From assembly GCF_000264995.1 (NCBI RefSeq), contig NW_006767448.1, positions 62,001 through 126,000 on the forward strand: a DNA stretch of 64,000 bases, written 5' to 3'. The DNA comes from Punctularia strigosozonata HHB-11173 SS5. Its lineage: Eukaryota > Basidiomycota > Agaricomycetes > Corticiales > Punctulariaceae. Of this stretch, positions 11,751 through 21,651 are shown one piece after another. Position 1 is the first letter of the stretch, and each line of letters starts with the position of its first letter. The notes beneath the pieces are model-generated. The model did not search any database. It was given only the letters and a program-made list of their open reading frames with translations, and was not told the DNA's origin. The position numbers and the translations under genes were made by a program.

Positions 11751-13926
11751 CTAAGCCTCGGTCTTGAGCAAGCTGCGTCCGGTCATCTCTGCAAACCCGT
11801 CCGAGTCAGTATCTGTAATGCAATCTCAAATACCCCGCGCGAATGGTTTCTCACCTTCGGGCTTCTCGAGGCCGAGGATGTGCAGCACCGTCGGCGCGAC
11901 GTCGCATAACGCGCCTTCCTCCTCCTCGTCGCCGACCTTCTTCTCCTCTTCGAACGTCCATTCCTTGCCGTTCACTCCGGCGATGATGAACGGTACCTTG
12001 TTCGTCGTGTGCGCGGTATGCGGCGCGCCCGTCTCGGGGTTGATCATCTGCTCCGCGTTGCCGTGGTCGGCGGTGATGAGGAGGACGTAGCCCGCCTCTT
12101 GCGCGGCGCGGTAGACGGTGCCGACGGCCTTGTCGGTCGCAGAGATGGCTTGAACGGCCGCATCGTAGACGCCGGTGTGGCCAACCTACAACGACGAGCG
12201 CGAGACGCCGACGGTCAGATGCGATCATGAGGCAAGGAAAGCAAGGAGGGTGCACCATGTCGGGCGGGGCAAAGTTGCACATGACGAAGTCGTGTTCGCC
12301 CGACTTCAGTACCTCGGCGACCTTGTCAGCGACGCCCTGGACGGACATCTCCGGCTGCTTGTCGTACGTCGCGACCTTGGGGGACGAGATCATGTGTCGC
12401 TCTTCGTGCTCGAACTGCTTCTCCACGCCGCCGTTGAAGAAGAAGGTAACGTGCGCGTACTTCTCCGTCTCTGATCGAGTAGTTAGCATGCGACCACCAA
12501 GCTCGCCCGGGGGGATGGAAAGTAGCATGTACCGGCAATGTGGCATTGCTTGAGCCCCTGCTTGGCGACCCATTCGGAAAGAACGTTGGTCATAGCCTGC
12601 GGCGGGAAGGCGACGGGGAATGTCCACTCTGGGTTGTAGCGCGACATGGTGGTGATGTGCTGCGTGGTTCTTGTCAGTACCACGGAGGATTGTGCGAACA
12701 AACTCGGAACGTACGAGATCTTTGGGGATGGGGACGTCTACTGGCGGATCGGGGAAGCCGAACACGGTGACGATTTCACGCATGCGGTCCGAGCGGTAGT
12801 TGAAGAAGAACAGAGTGTCGCCCTCTTGTCAGTAGATGGGGGGTCAGCTCAGCTGCGCACGAAGAGGGAGCACGACGTACCCTTGACGCGGCCTGTGTCG
12901 CCGTTGAGGATTATCGGCTTCAAGAACTCGTCCGTCTCGTCCTTCTCGTAGCGCGCCTCGATCGTCTTGACCACGTCCTCCGATTCTTCGCCGACACCGT
13001 TAATCAACCCGTCGACGGCAACCTTGACACGCTCCCAGCGCTTATCGCGGTCCATCGCGTAGTAGCGTCCGACGACGGTCGCGAGCTTTCCATACCCGTT
13101 CAAGCCGTCCTTGTCGTTGATGAACGCAAGGAGGTCCTTCGCGTAGCCAGCAGCGGAGCGCGGGGCGGTGTCACGCCCGTCGCCGAAGAAGTGGATGTAG
13201 ACTTCGGGCACGTCGTTCTCCTTCGCGGTTTCGAGGAGGGCATGCAGATGGTGAATGTGCGAGTGCACACCGCCGTCGGAGACCTGTGATCGGGGGACTG
13301 AGTAGGGGATCCGAGGAGGACGGGATTAGAACGGGCGAACCAGGCCGAGAAAGTGTAGGCGGCCGTTTCCCTCCTTGGCATGCTTGACGCTGGCGAGGAT
13401 GTTCTCGTTCTTGTGGAACTGCTTTTTCTTGATGGAGACATCGATCTTGACGATGTCTTGCCAGACGATACGTCCGGCGCCGATGTTGAGATGTCTGCGA
13501 GAAAGGGAGCGGGGGGTGATCAGCCAACGATCATGTGCGCCGTATATGCGCATCTATAGTACATATGGGAAATGTAGGAAATGAGTAGGAAATGAGTTAT
13601 ATGCGTACCCGACTTCAGAGTTGCCCATGAGGCCGTCGGAGAGGCCGACGGCAAGGCCGTGCGCGGCGAGCGAGCGGTAGGAGTGGTCCTTTGCGATCGT
13701 GTCCATGTTGGTCGTGTCGCCTGCGGAGATGGCGTCGCCCTTCATGTTGGGCTCTGGCGCGATTCCCCATCCATCGTGCACGCTTTAGCGGCAATGTACC
13801 CGAGTCCGTAGGCAATGTGTGCGTTGCGAGTGCACGAAGGAAATCAGATCGCGGGCGTCAGCTACGATGGGGATGAGCAGAGCATAGGACGGACATGAGG
13901 CAGACTTTGTTCTTTGCTTGGACCAT
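11751..13926 (-). CDS. gpmI: Phosphoglycerate mutase, 2,3-BPG-independent
   Basis: Glycolytic enzyme interconverting 3- and 2-phosphoglycerate, cytosolic, using two metal ions (usually manganese). The start at 13926 gives [11 protein letters not shown] and splices into [10 protein letters not shown], the usual first strand. Family motifs follow in order: [10 protein letters not shown] with the phosphorylated active-site serine; [60 protein letters not shown]; and near the end [11 protein letters not shown] with H-T-A-H downstream. The protein ends GRSLLKTEA-stop at 11751, reached by a final short exon. At least eight introns join in phase. This independent form belongs to the alkaline phosphatase superfamily and is unrelated to the yeast GPM1 type. 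Its start faces that of the bL33m gene across 230 bp. Confidence 0.9.
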
Positions 13927-14156
13927 CGTCGTCGTCGTAGTGCTGATGCAGAAACCGAGGACCGAAGGCCGCTCGGCCGTCGATAACTATGAGATCAATC
14001 CTCCGTCCGTGGCGGTGCCGGTGACCATATCGGGTCAGGTGATCCATTGAAAAGAAACGGTTGTCGCCGACATCGTCGCGCCCAGAGCGACCTCGTCAGT
14101 GTCGAGCAGCGGCCCCTTCCTATCGTTCATACTTTCGTCTGCGGTCGAGGACGAGC
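13927..14156. promoter_or_regulatory. Divergent promoter region, PGM / bL33m
   Basis: 230 bp separate two start codons pointing away from each other, so both promoters must lie here or overlap the first exons. No TATA box is visible, as is common for constitutively expressed genes. Confidence 0.5.
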
Positions 14157-14516
14157 ATGGCCGCGAAGACGAAGGCAAAGTGCGTGCAAGCTCCCGCGTT
14201 TAGGCGGTGTGCGGCGCGTTGATGACCGCCTTGCTCGGTGTTCGTAGGACTCTCATCGTCCGTTTGATCTCGACGGCACAGACCGGGTTCTTCTATACCA
14301 CACAGCGACCGAGGGTAGGCCCGAAGTTGTCTGCCATCAAGTACGACCCGAAGGGTGAGCTTCACATTCACACATTCATCCCCATTCTACGACGCACAGA
14401 TGATTTTTCATCCACTTGCCCGTACTCCTCTATTTGCCTGTCGGTGTTGACCCAATGTTTACGCAGTCAAACAACGGGTTCTGTTTGTCGAGAGCCGAAA
14501 GACAAAGAAAGGCTGA
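14157..14516 (+). CDS. MRPL39: Mitochondrial ribosomal protein bL33m
   Basis: A 59-residue protein of the large mitochondrial ribosomal subunit, too short and too split to stand out as an open frame. Exon 1 (from 14157) gives MAAKTKAK. After a short intron comes TLIVRLISTAQTGFFYTT, then RPRVGPKLSAIKYDPK. After a second intron of about 110 bp the tail VKQRVLFVESRKTKKG ends at the stop 14514-14516. These are the textbook bL33 features: TLIVRLxSTAxTGFFY, a KYDP turn and a VLFxExK tail. Both introns have GT-AG ends and keep frame. There is no separate presequence; the basic N-terminus may serve as the import signal, as in yeast MRPL39. Confidence 0.9.
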
Positions 14517-15251
14517 AGCGCCGCGAAAGCGAGATATAATGCATACCGCTGCCGGGTCCCATTCGAGGTCGATGCGGCAAAGCTTTCTAGAGACACTAGA
14601 GACACAATGCCGTCTTTTGCATAGGACACTCGATACTCTGTAACAAGCTGCGACCAAGAGTACGCCGCGTATCAGGCGCAATGACATGTCCGCTAGGGTT
14701 CGCACCTCAGCTTACGTGAGCAGCCGGACGTGATATCTTTACCTGCTCTCAACGGTCGTTCTACAACATCGAGGCTCTGAGTGCTTCCATCCCGTCGGCA
14801 CTCCTTCGACTGTTCGTCGCCTCGCGATACGCTCTGATCTTACTCAGCCAACAAGCAGCATCGGGTCATCCTCGCCATCGCCATCTTCAGCGCGCAGTCT
14901 ACCTGACCTGTCCTCCCGCCGAGCGTGTCGGCCTCATCTCCATATACAACCAAAGGCGCCCTACCCACGCACCACTTCTCCTGACTTTTTGTCCTATCTC
15001 AGAGTCCGAGAGCACGATGCGCTAGACCTCGGACGCTTCGCGTCAAGTATATCCGCGTCACACGTCTTCTATGCGTATAAACATAGTGTCCCGCGCTCCG
15101 AGTACGTTCCTTCAAATACCCGACATGTACGCGCTTGCTGGCAGCTCCCCTTCTACCTCCTACCCACCTAGCGCACCCTATTTCCTGTTTTCCCCCATGT
15201 TCTATTCCGCGCGCGGCATTTCTGAGCCTGACAGCATGCTGTTCGAGCCCG
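14517..15251. other. Intergenic region upstream of LPMO-like gene
   Basis: About 730 bp with no recognisable gene. The part nearest 15252 is presumably the upstream control region of the secreted LPMO-like gene. Confidence 0.45.
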
Positions 15252-15258
15252 TATAAAA
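15252..15258 (+). promoter_or_regulatory. TATA box (TATAAAA)
   Basis: TATAAAA lies 72 bp before the ATG at 15330, a usual distance for a fungal TATA promoter with a leader of about 40 nt. TATA promoters often mark genes that are strongly regulated, such as those for secreted enzymes. Confidence 0.6.
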
Positions 15259-15329
15259 TCTGCGTACCCTGAGCCTGGTCTGGTCAGACAATCGAACGTC
15301 GCGTTCTAACCTCCTCGAAAGCCTCAAAT

Positions 15330-16135
15330 ATGAAGTTCGTCGGTACTGCAGCTGTCCTCTCCGCCCTCGTCGCGTCCGCCGCTGCGCACGGCGTCGTGAC
15401 TTCGCCCCTCCCCCGCCAGCCCGGGCCCGCCGCGCTCGCGGCGTGCGGCACCGAGGCCTACGGCGTCCTCACCAAAGGTGCGTCTTCCATCCTCCCGTAT
15501 CTTAGGTTGAAGAATGCGTCCCTCACCGACCCGCAGATCTGACGGCGCCGATCGAAGAGGTTGTCGCCGCCGCCGCAAACGCGACGGACTTCAACGCCGA
15601 TGCCTGCCACGCCTTCCTCTGCCGCGGGCTGCAACGCGAGGACAACGTGCGTACCGTCCTCTTCCGAGTTCGACGTCTCGCCAGCTTTCTGACCACCCCG
15701 CGCCGTGACACGCAGTTGAACAACACGCACGTCTTCACCCCGGGCTCGACGGTCCCGTTCAACGTGACGATCAAGGTCCGGCACACGGGCCCCGCGAACG
15801 TGTCGATCGTCGACCTCAAGGAGCAACGCGTCATCGGGCCCGCGCTCTTCAGCTGGCCGGTCTACGCGAACGCGAGCATCCCCGCCGCCGACGCACCGCT
15901 CAACGAGAGTCAGTCTTTACTTTACATTCCTCTCGATCGGAAAACGAACGTTTCGCTGACGACTGGCCGTCGCTCTCCTACAGCGCAATTCAGCGTCAAG
16001 ATCCCGCACGAGCTCCCGCTCAAGTGCGCGCTCCCCGGCGAGTGCGCGATCCAGTGGTGGTGGCTCGGGAACCCCGGGACCGCGAACGCGCAGACGTACG
16101 AGAGCTGCGTGGACTTCACGACCGTTAGGTTCTAG
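15330..16135 (+). CDS. Secreted LPMO-like / chitin-binding type-4 protein
   Basis: Secreted protein resembling lytic polysaccharide mono-oxygenases. The start at 15330 gives a signal peptide whose predicted cut after SAAA leaves histidine as the first mature residue (HGVVTSPLPRQPG), the hallmark of the copper histidine brace. Further features: AACGTEAYG, DACHAFLCRG, VRHTGPANVSIVD (a candidate second copper histidine), CAIQWWW and a final YESCVDF. Several cysteines could pair. Four exons join in phase over introns at about 15477-15536, 15647-15714 and 15910-15984, with the stop at 16133-16135. The fold assignment (Pfam LPMO_10 type) is from memory of similar basidiomycete proteins. Copper binding and oxidative cleavage are inferred, and the exact AA family is not certain. 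Mature length is about 180 residues. Confidence 0.72.
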
Positions 16136-16342
16136 AAAAGGTCCTTTAGGTGCTCGCATAAAAAGCGATGGCGTGGTTAGTACTGCACGCTGTCGTATAT
16201 ACCATCGCGATATGTTGAGGTATTAGCTTCGTTGATCGCGGGGTTGTGAGCCGGTTATACTGTACATCGCGCATCGCCAAAAATCATATTTCATTTCTCC
16301 CTGGCTATCGGGTTATACGGACACGGGAACGTAGGGCTCGGG

Positions 16343-17187
16343 TCAGCATGCAGCGCCGGATCCGAGCAAAGATGCCACCTCCACATCGGACGTGAGCTTG
16401 ATCAGGTAGCTGAAGTCCGCCGTCAGCGCTCTCGTCGCAATATGCGCCACCGGCGAACGCACTTTTCGTATAGCGCTTCCAGCAACGAAGGAGCGAACTC
16501 GGGTCCGGCCGTGTCGTTCAGCTGCAGCGTCGTCCCGGAACCGCCCACTACGGGTGGCGTGCTCCACGCGCCCGCCTCCGCCATCACGCGGGCCTTGACC
16601 GACGCCTCCTGCGCGCTGTCCGTGATGAGTGCGCGTAAGGCGGTGGCGTTTCGCGCTAGGATCGAAGGGCAGAACCCGGAGGTGTTAGCGGCGAGTTTCG
16701 CGGCGGCCACGTCCACGCCGGTGCCGATTCGGGCGGATACGAGGGAGAGAAGGGAGGCCGTGCCGGTGAGAGCAGCATCGACGCTGGATGTCAGGGAGGA
16801 TGCGTCGGACGTGGCGAGGACGAAAGAGTCGTAGAGGAAGGACACCACGCTCCCTGACGTGCAGGTGCCGCTCGTGTCTCCCCACCGTGTTCCGTTACCG
16901 CGCTCGTAGAAGATGTATGGTGGATACGGCGCGCGGCTGAAGAACGACGCATCCGGTATGGTGTTCGTGGACACCGGCAAAGCGCTGAACAGCGCCGCGA
17001 CGTGCGGGTCGTCCTTGCGGAAGTTACAGACCGGCAGCTCAGCACGAGCTAGCGCGGTGTGTACGATGGCATGCTCGAGACCCAGAAGCTCGTTACGAAT
17101 AACGTCCAGAGAGGGCGGTGCGGTAAGCACAGGAGAGGAAAGAAGGATGGTAGTCGCGAGGAGGCGGAATACGCTCTTCAGCGACAT
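16343..17187 (-). CDS. Secreted protein of unknown function
   Basis: I do not recognise the family. The start at 17187 gives MSLKSVFRLLATTILLSSP, a clear signal peptide. The mature protein is about 240 residues, rich in Ala, Ser and Thr, with N-x-S/T sites and four cysteines spread along it (PVCNF, SGTCTSG, SGFCPS and the C-terminal GAAC). The segment PPYIFYERGNGTRWGD is the most distinctive. One intron of about 53 nt near 16406-16459 (reverse strand) joins ALYEKN to YLIKLTSDVEVASLL, ending at the stop 16343-16345; the unspliced frame runs into basic residues and is less likely. It is convergent with the LPMO-like gene, stops 207 bp apart. A small extracellular or wall-associated protein is the most that can be said. 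Confidence 0.62.
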
Positions 17188-18517
17188 GGCCTCGTCGAAG
17201 AGGTCAGGAATAAACCGGGAAATACTGCCGAGTACCAGCAACGCCGCATACCGCGGAAGTTTGTGACCATCGTGTAGATTGACTCGCGCAACGGCCGTAC
17301 TCGAGGAAACTCATCGGTCAGAGTCGCAGGACCGCGCAAGGACTAACGGCGGGCGCGTGAACGCTGAAAGACTCACGCGTCTTTCTCTCCATTTGTTCTC
17401 ATCGTCCGTGTTGGCCAATTCCACGTTGTGGTCCAAAGACGTCGTGCCCTTCACAGACTGGATCATGGATCACTGCTACCAATGCTCGGCAACGTTGGTG
17501 AAACATCGAAGCGCGGGCTTTCGGATGCGTTCGCTGCCGAATCCAACAGGCTGCCTTCCATCCTTATCCAAATCCCAGGGCCTCCTAAGGCTCGCGCCCT
17601 TCAAGATGAAAGATCGCTTTGATTGATTTGTCTCGACTGCCCAGCGATGCGTAGTCCTACCGAAACTGCCTCGTTGGTCGAGATGGTGCATGGTTGCCTG
17701 GGTGATAAACGAAGGAGTGCATCGGAGCTAGATACGAGCCAGCGACTACACGGCGCTATATTCAAACGTACGAGTCACAAGGCCGCTCAAGAACATTGGC
17801 CGTGCAAACGCCGTGCGAGCTCGCATCCCTCGTTGATAGCATTCATCTCTGCGTTGGACGCTAGCTCTGTTCGTTGTATTTATGCATGTCTATCCTTTCG
17901 ATGGCACTGAACCGACAACACTATTGCTTAGCAGCGGTGTCTCTGTCTCTACCGAGCACTGCGTGCACGCGGACATGGGCGTCCGTCCCACGGCCCGCGA
18001 ACGAATGCGGCACGTCATCAGAAAGCTCTCCAACCGGGAGCAGAGGCGAGAACTGGATGATATACGCCCTTGCAAAAAGACTACCTGATACTTGAACATC
18101 ACTGCCACGGGACGCGGGGGGTATCGATTATAGACCGAAGATACTGCGCATTCCCTCGTTGGCGGGAACTAGCCGGGTTATCGGGAACACAGCTCAAACC
18201 TTTTCTCCCTTAGACGGCAAGACTCATTGATGGACAAGCACCGCCTACTCCGAGAATAAACGAGCTCTCTAACTGCGTGACCTTCGCGCTTCGCACCGCT
18301 CGGTGGCTGAGATCCGACGATATAGAATAGCTCCCCGGGGGCGAACTTGGTTCAAAGTTCCCTCATCTCACTGGAAAAGAACCTAGAGTCGACCAGCACC
18401 GCATGATCTGGGGATCTCTGCCGTGTCCAGAACCGATACATTCGGTGCGCTCCGTATTAAAGGAGGCTTGCACACCGCCACTACCCAGTCCTGTCTGTGC
18501 CTCAGGTTGGCTGCAAC
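17188..18517. other. Intergenic region between divergent genes
   Basis: About 1.3 kb between two start codons facing away from each other. Short frames near 17279-17910 and 17874-18108 have no family features. No TATA box is obvious near either gene. Confidence 0.45.
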
Positions 18518-19955
18518 ATGTCGACAAACTCTACTACTTCGAGCCCCTCCGCTGGAGGCAGCGGTGCTATACCGCCGTTTGCGCTCCCGATCATCGAGGC
18601 GTTCGCTCGCGAAATCCGACCCGCCATCGCGTTTATCATGATCGGCACTGTCTTTACCACCATCCTCCTCTCGCTGCTTGTCGCGCTCTTCTTTCTCTCA
18701 GACGCACCCCTGCGGAAACGACCCGTTTTCATCTTCAACGCCGGTGCACTTGTTCTCGGCATTGTCGTCGGCATCTTGAACAACCATCTTGAGGTCCTTC
18801 TTTTCTTTCCTCGTTCATTGTATGTATGAACTAACGATATCATGGCAGATCCATGCCATCCTTTCACCGTTAGATGGCGATAGCAACGTCGAGAATTTGG
18901 TTTACAACATTCTTTTCCTATGGCTCCCCTGGCTCTCCGAAGCCGTCCTCATTCTTCGGATCGTCGCCGTATTCGGCTCAAACAAGGCCCGTTTGGTCCC
19001 GGTGTTGATATTCCCGATCGTCCTGAAGTGCTTGCGGGCGTCCCTCATCATCTTCTACCTGCAACGCTGGTGGCTGATCAGCTCGGCAACGGGACCCTCG
19101 AACCCCGTTGCGCTCACCCGTCTCACTCAGTCCTGGACGCCCAAAGTGCTGTCGATCACGGAGATGCTGGACAACGGGTACGTCTACCGCTTTGGGAGAC
19201 CATCCGATATAGGCTGATAGGTCATTGCGTACAGATACGCGTCAGCCGTATTCCTTTTCCAGCTGCGCAGTCAGTCGTCCGTACATCGAAACGGCCATAT
19301 CTCCACCGGTAACTCCGGAAAGTGTAAGGATTTCTACCTTAAACCGAGGCGCTCGCTCACGCTCGAGGCGTACACAGACTCATTCCGGAACAAGGTTCGG
19401 ATCCTGTTTTGGATAGCGACGACCAACTTTGTCGTGCCCGGTAAGCGCCACAGCCTCGCCGGCGCATCAGATGCTGACTTAGACTGCAGTTGTCTTGGAC
19501 ATTACACAGCTCATTCTACTGTTCAGGTCCGACGCGGTGACCACCGGATATGTCTCCATGGTTTGTCATATCCCCAAGTGCATCTCAATGGATGCGAAGC
19601 GCTAACGAACGCTCTCATTTAGACGAACGCATTCACCACGACGGCGTTTACCGTATTGGCGACGGTATGGAGCTCGAGCGTGAGCTTCAAAGAGGCGCGG
19701 GACACCAATATGAACGCATCCGGCGTCGTTTCGGAGATGCGGTTCACGTCCGGTCAGTCCAAGACGACGACCACCGCAACCATGGCATCCAGCGGAGGTG
19801 GAGGAATGGTGAGTTTCATGAGCACGATGCGGAGCTCGCTGGAAACGCGCCATGGGAGTGGCGACGAGAAAGAGGGTTTCGTCGGGCAATGGCCTGTACA
19901 GGAGGTTCCGATGAGGCCGTTGAGGGCACTGTCGACGAACAACTCCGCAGCGTGA
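18518..19955 (+). CDS. Putative seven-helix membrane protein
   Basis: Multi-pass membrane protein, possibly receptor-like; I do not recognise the exact family. The start at 18518 gives a short Ser/Thr-rich lumenal end, then hydrophobic segments at IAFIMIGTVFTTILLSLLVALF, VFIFNAGALVLGIVVGIL, LWLPWLSEAVLILRIVAVFG, VLIFPIVLKCLRASLIIFYL, ASAVFLFQL, ILFWIATTNFVVPVVLDI and AFTTTAFTVLATVW. The C-terminal tail is Ser/Thr-rich and soluble. Introns at about 18799-18848, 19179-19235, 19441-19489 and 19562-19620 all join in phase. The stop is at 19953-19955. It lacks the DUF6533 signature of the two proteins at 7-11 kb and does not look like STE3. Topology is estimated by eye. Confidence 0.68.
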
Positions 19956-21651
19956 TTTCGGATCTTATGTATTGGTGATGTACGATCAGTGTATTGTATT
20001 GAGGCGTATACGTACGTGCCCGATCTTATGGTTCACGAGCTTGAATCGAGTATTCTTATCGTTCACATTCCCCGCGAAATTCCTGTGCGTTGTTCAATCA
20101 GTCAAGTGATCGGTTGATAAGTCACCTGAAGGAGCCTGATGAATTGTACTGGGAAGGTTGGACTATAATCCGAAACAAATGGCGAACATGCTCATGCTGA
20201 AGATGCGGAGAGCCTGGGATGTAAAGCGAATCGGGGTACACCCGATCCAAGTGTCGTTAACGTAAAATCAGAACTTCACTATCGTCCACAATGAAAATGC
20301 ACTGCCATAGGCCTATACTTATTCCCATTCAAACTTGAAGCTCGTTCGAGATCGGCCAGTCCGGTTGCGCATCAAGAGCTACGAACCGGCTACTGAGCGC
20401 GACTCCGAGCCAATTATATCAAGCAGCGCTGGTGTTGCTCGTGACAAATGAGACACAAGCAAGAAAAAGACAGAGCAGAACCCAGATTGTCATTAACATC
20501 CACTGGGGCCGCATAATGGCCGAACCGCGTCTGAGGCGTTGTTGATGTGGACGGAGGCGTAGCTCAACTTGAGACATACTCACAGAAAGTAAGAATACTA
20601 TCCATCGCGCTCTCGAGTCAAGTGGAAAGCGAGTAATTGCGGTAGACCGCGAGGGGTGAAGAGGTATAGAACATGCAACCTGTTGCATGTTCTAGGTCAT
20701 TATTATTTCCATCCAACGTGGTGTTATGAGGCTGGCAACGTTGGGCGAAGCAGGTACACAAGCCCATGATGTCATTCGTTCCCGTGGGAAGGGACAGTAC
20801 GTTCATCACATCGACGGCCGCAACCGTACGTCGTACGGAAAACGTTGCGTACATGGTTACAGTTTCTCTCCCCAGGCAGACTCTAGAGCGTGAAGACAGT
20901 TGTTCGTTACAGTGCACAAGATTTTCAGAAATTTTCACATTTTAAGGTCATATGCATGAGGTGATGCAGAATGAAGCAGAAGAGATGCCGGCCCGACCAT
21001 TTTTTTCAACTCGGAGCTGGACTCCGAGCATTTTAGGAGGCTGTCATCAAGACAGTGACGTTCGGGAGAGAATGAAGCGAGGACACGAACGTGTCAGAGT
21101 GCCTGTGGTCTCGGTGGTGCCAAGAATTCCATGACCTTCCGTCTTGCTGTTTGCTTGAATAAGGCGACAAATTACCACCGATCCGTACGGGGAGACATCG
21201 CGTTGATCGGCTTATAGCACGTCCTTGAGGGGCTCCGAGCCGGGCGGCGATGTTTGATACGCAGCTTCCTGTGGGTGGTTTGAACAGCGAATGTGGCATG
21301 CGCAAGAGCGTCCGAGCATGGTGGCTGGGAGTCGGGACGGGGACGCCACCTTCCCGATTTGGGACAGGATAATACGATCATCTTCATCGGCGCACGGGAA
21401 CGCTGCGCTCCACCGACCCCGAGCACACAGCAGACCGAAACTGAGCATCGCCCCCGACCCAACATCCGCCCGACGATTCTCCCAGTCTCGCCAGCAACCT
21501 CTGCCAGCACCACCACCCGCCCATCGCACTCGACAGCGCCCGAGCTGCCAACGCATCCGCCTCGTCTCGCTGCCACCCGACCCCAAAGTCCTCGCCAGTC
21601 TCGACCCATACTCAACGCCTACTCACCTTCTCACTCGTCTTCCACATCGCC
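19956..21651. other. Intergenic region with a short perfect palindrome
   Basis: About 1.7 kb without a supported gene. Reverse-strand frames at 20419-20938 are open but show no motif. The one structured element is the palindrome at 20667-20694, listed separately. The stretch from about 21290 is open in several plus frames because it is Ser/Pro and C rich. Confidence 0.45.
20667..20694. repeat. Perfect 13-bp palindrome with 2-nt spacer
   Basis: The left arm tagaacatgcaac (20667-20679) is matched perfectly by its reverse complement at 20682-20694, with only 'ct' between. It could be a binding site for a dimeric regulator or a hairpin in a transcript. It lies in intergenic DNA. Confidence 0.7.

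Noticed and set aside
16423-16459. Unspliced C-terminus of the secreted protein ending in a basic Arg-rich tail
   Set aside because: A 53-nt GT-AG intron gives a smoother continuation (YLIKLTSDVEVASLL); the basic tail is intron read-through.
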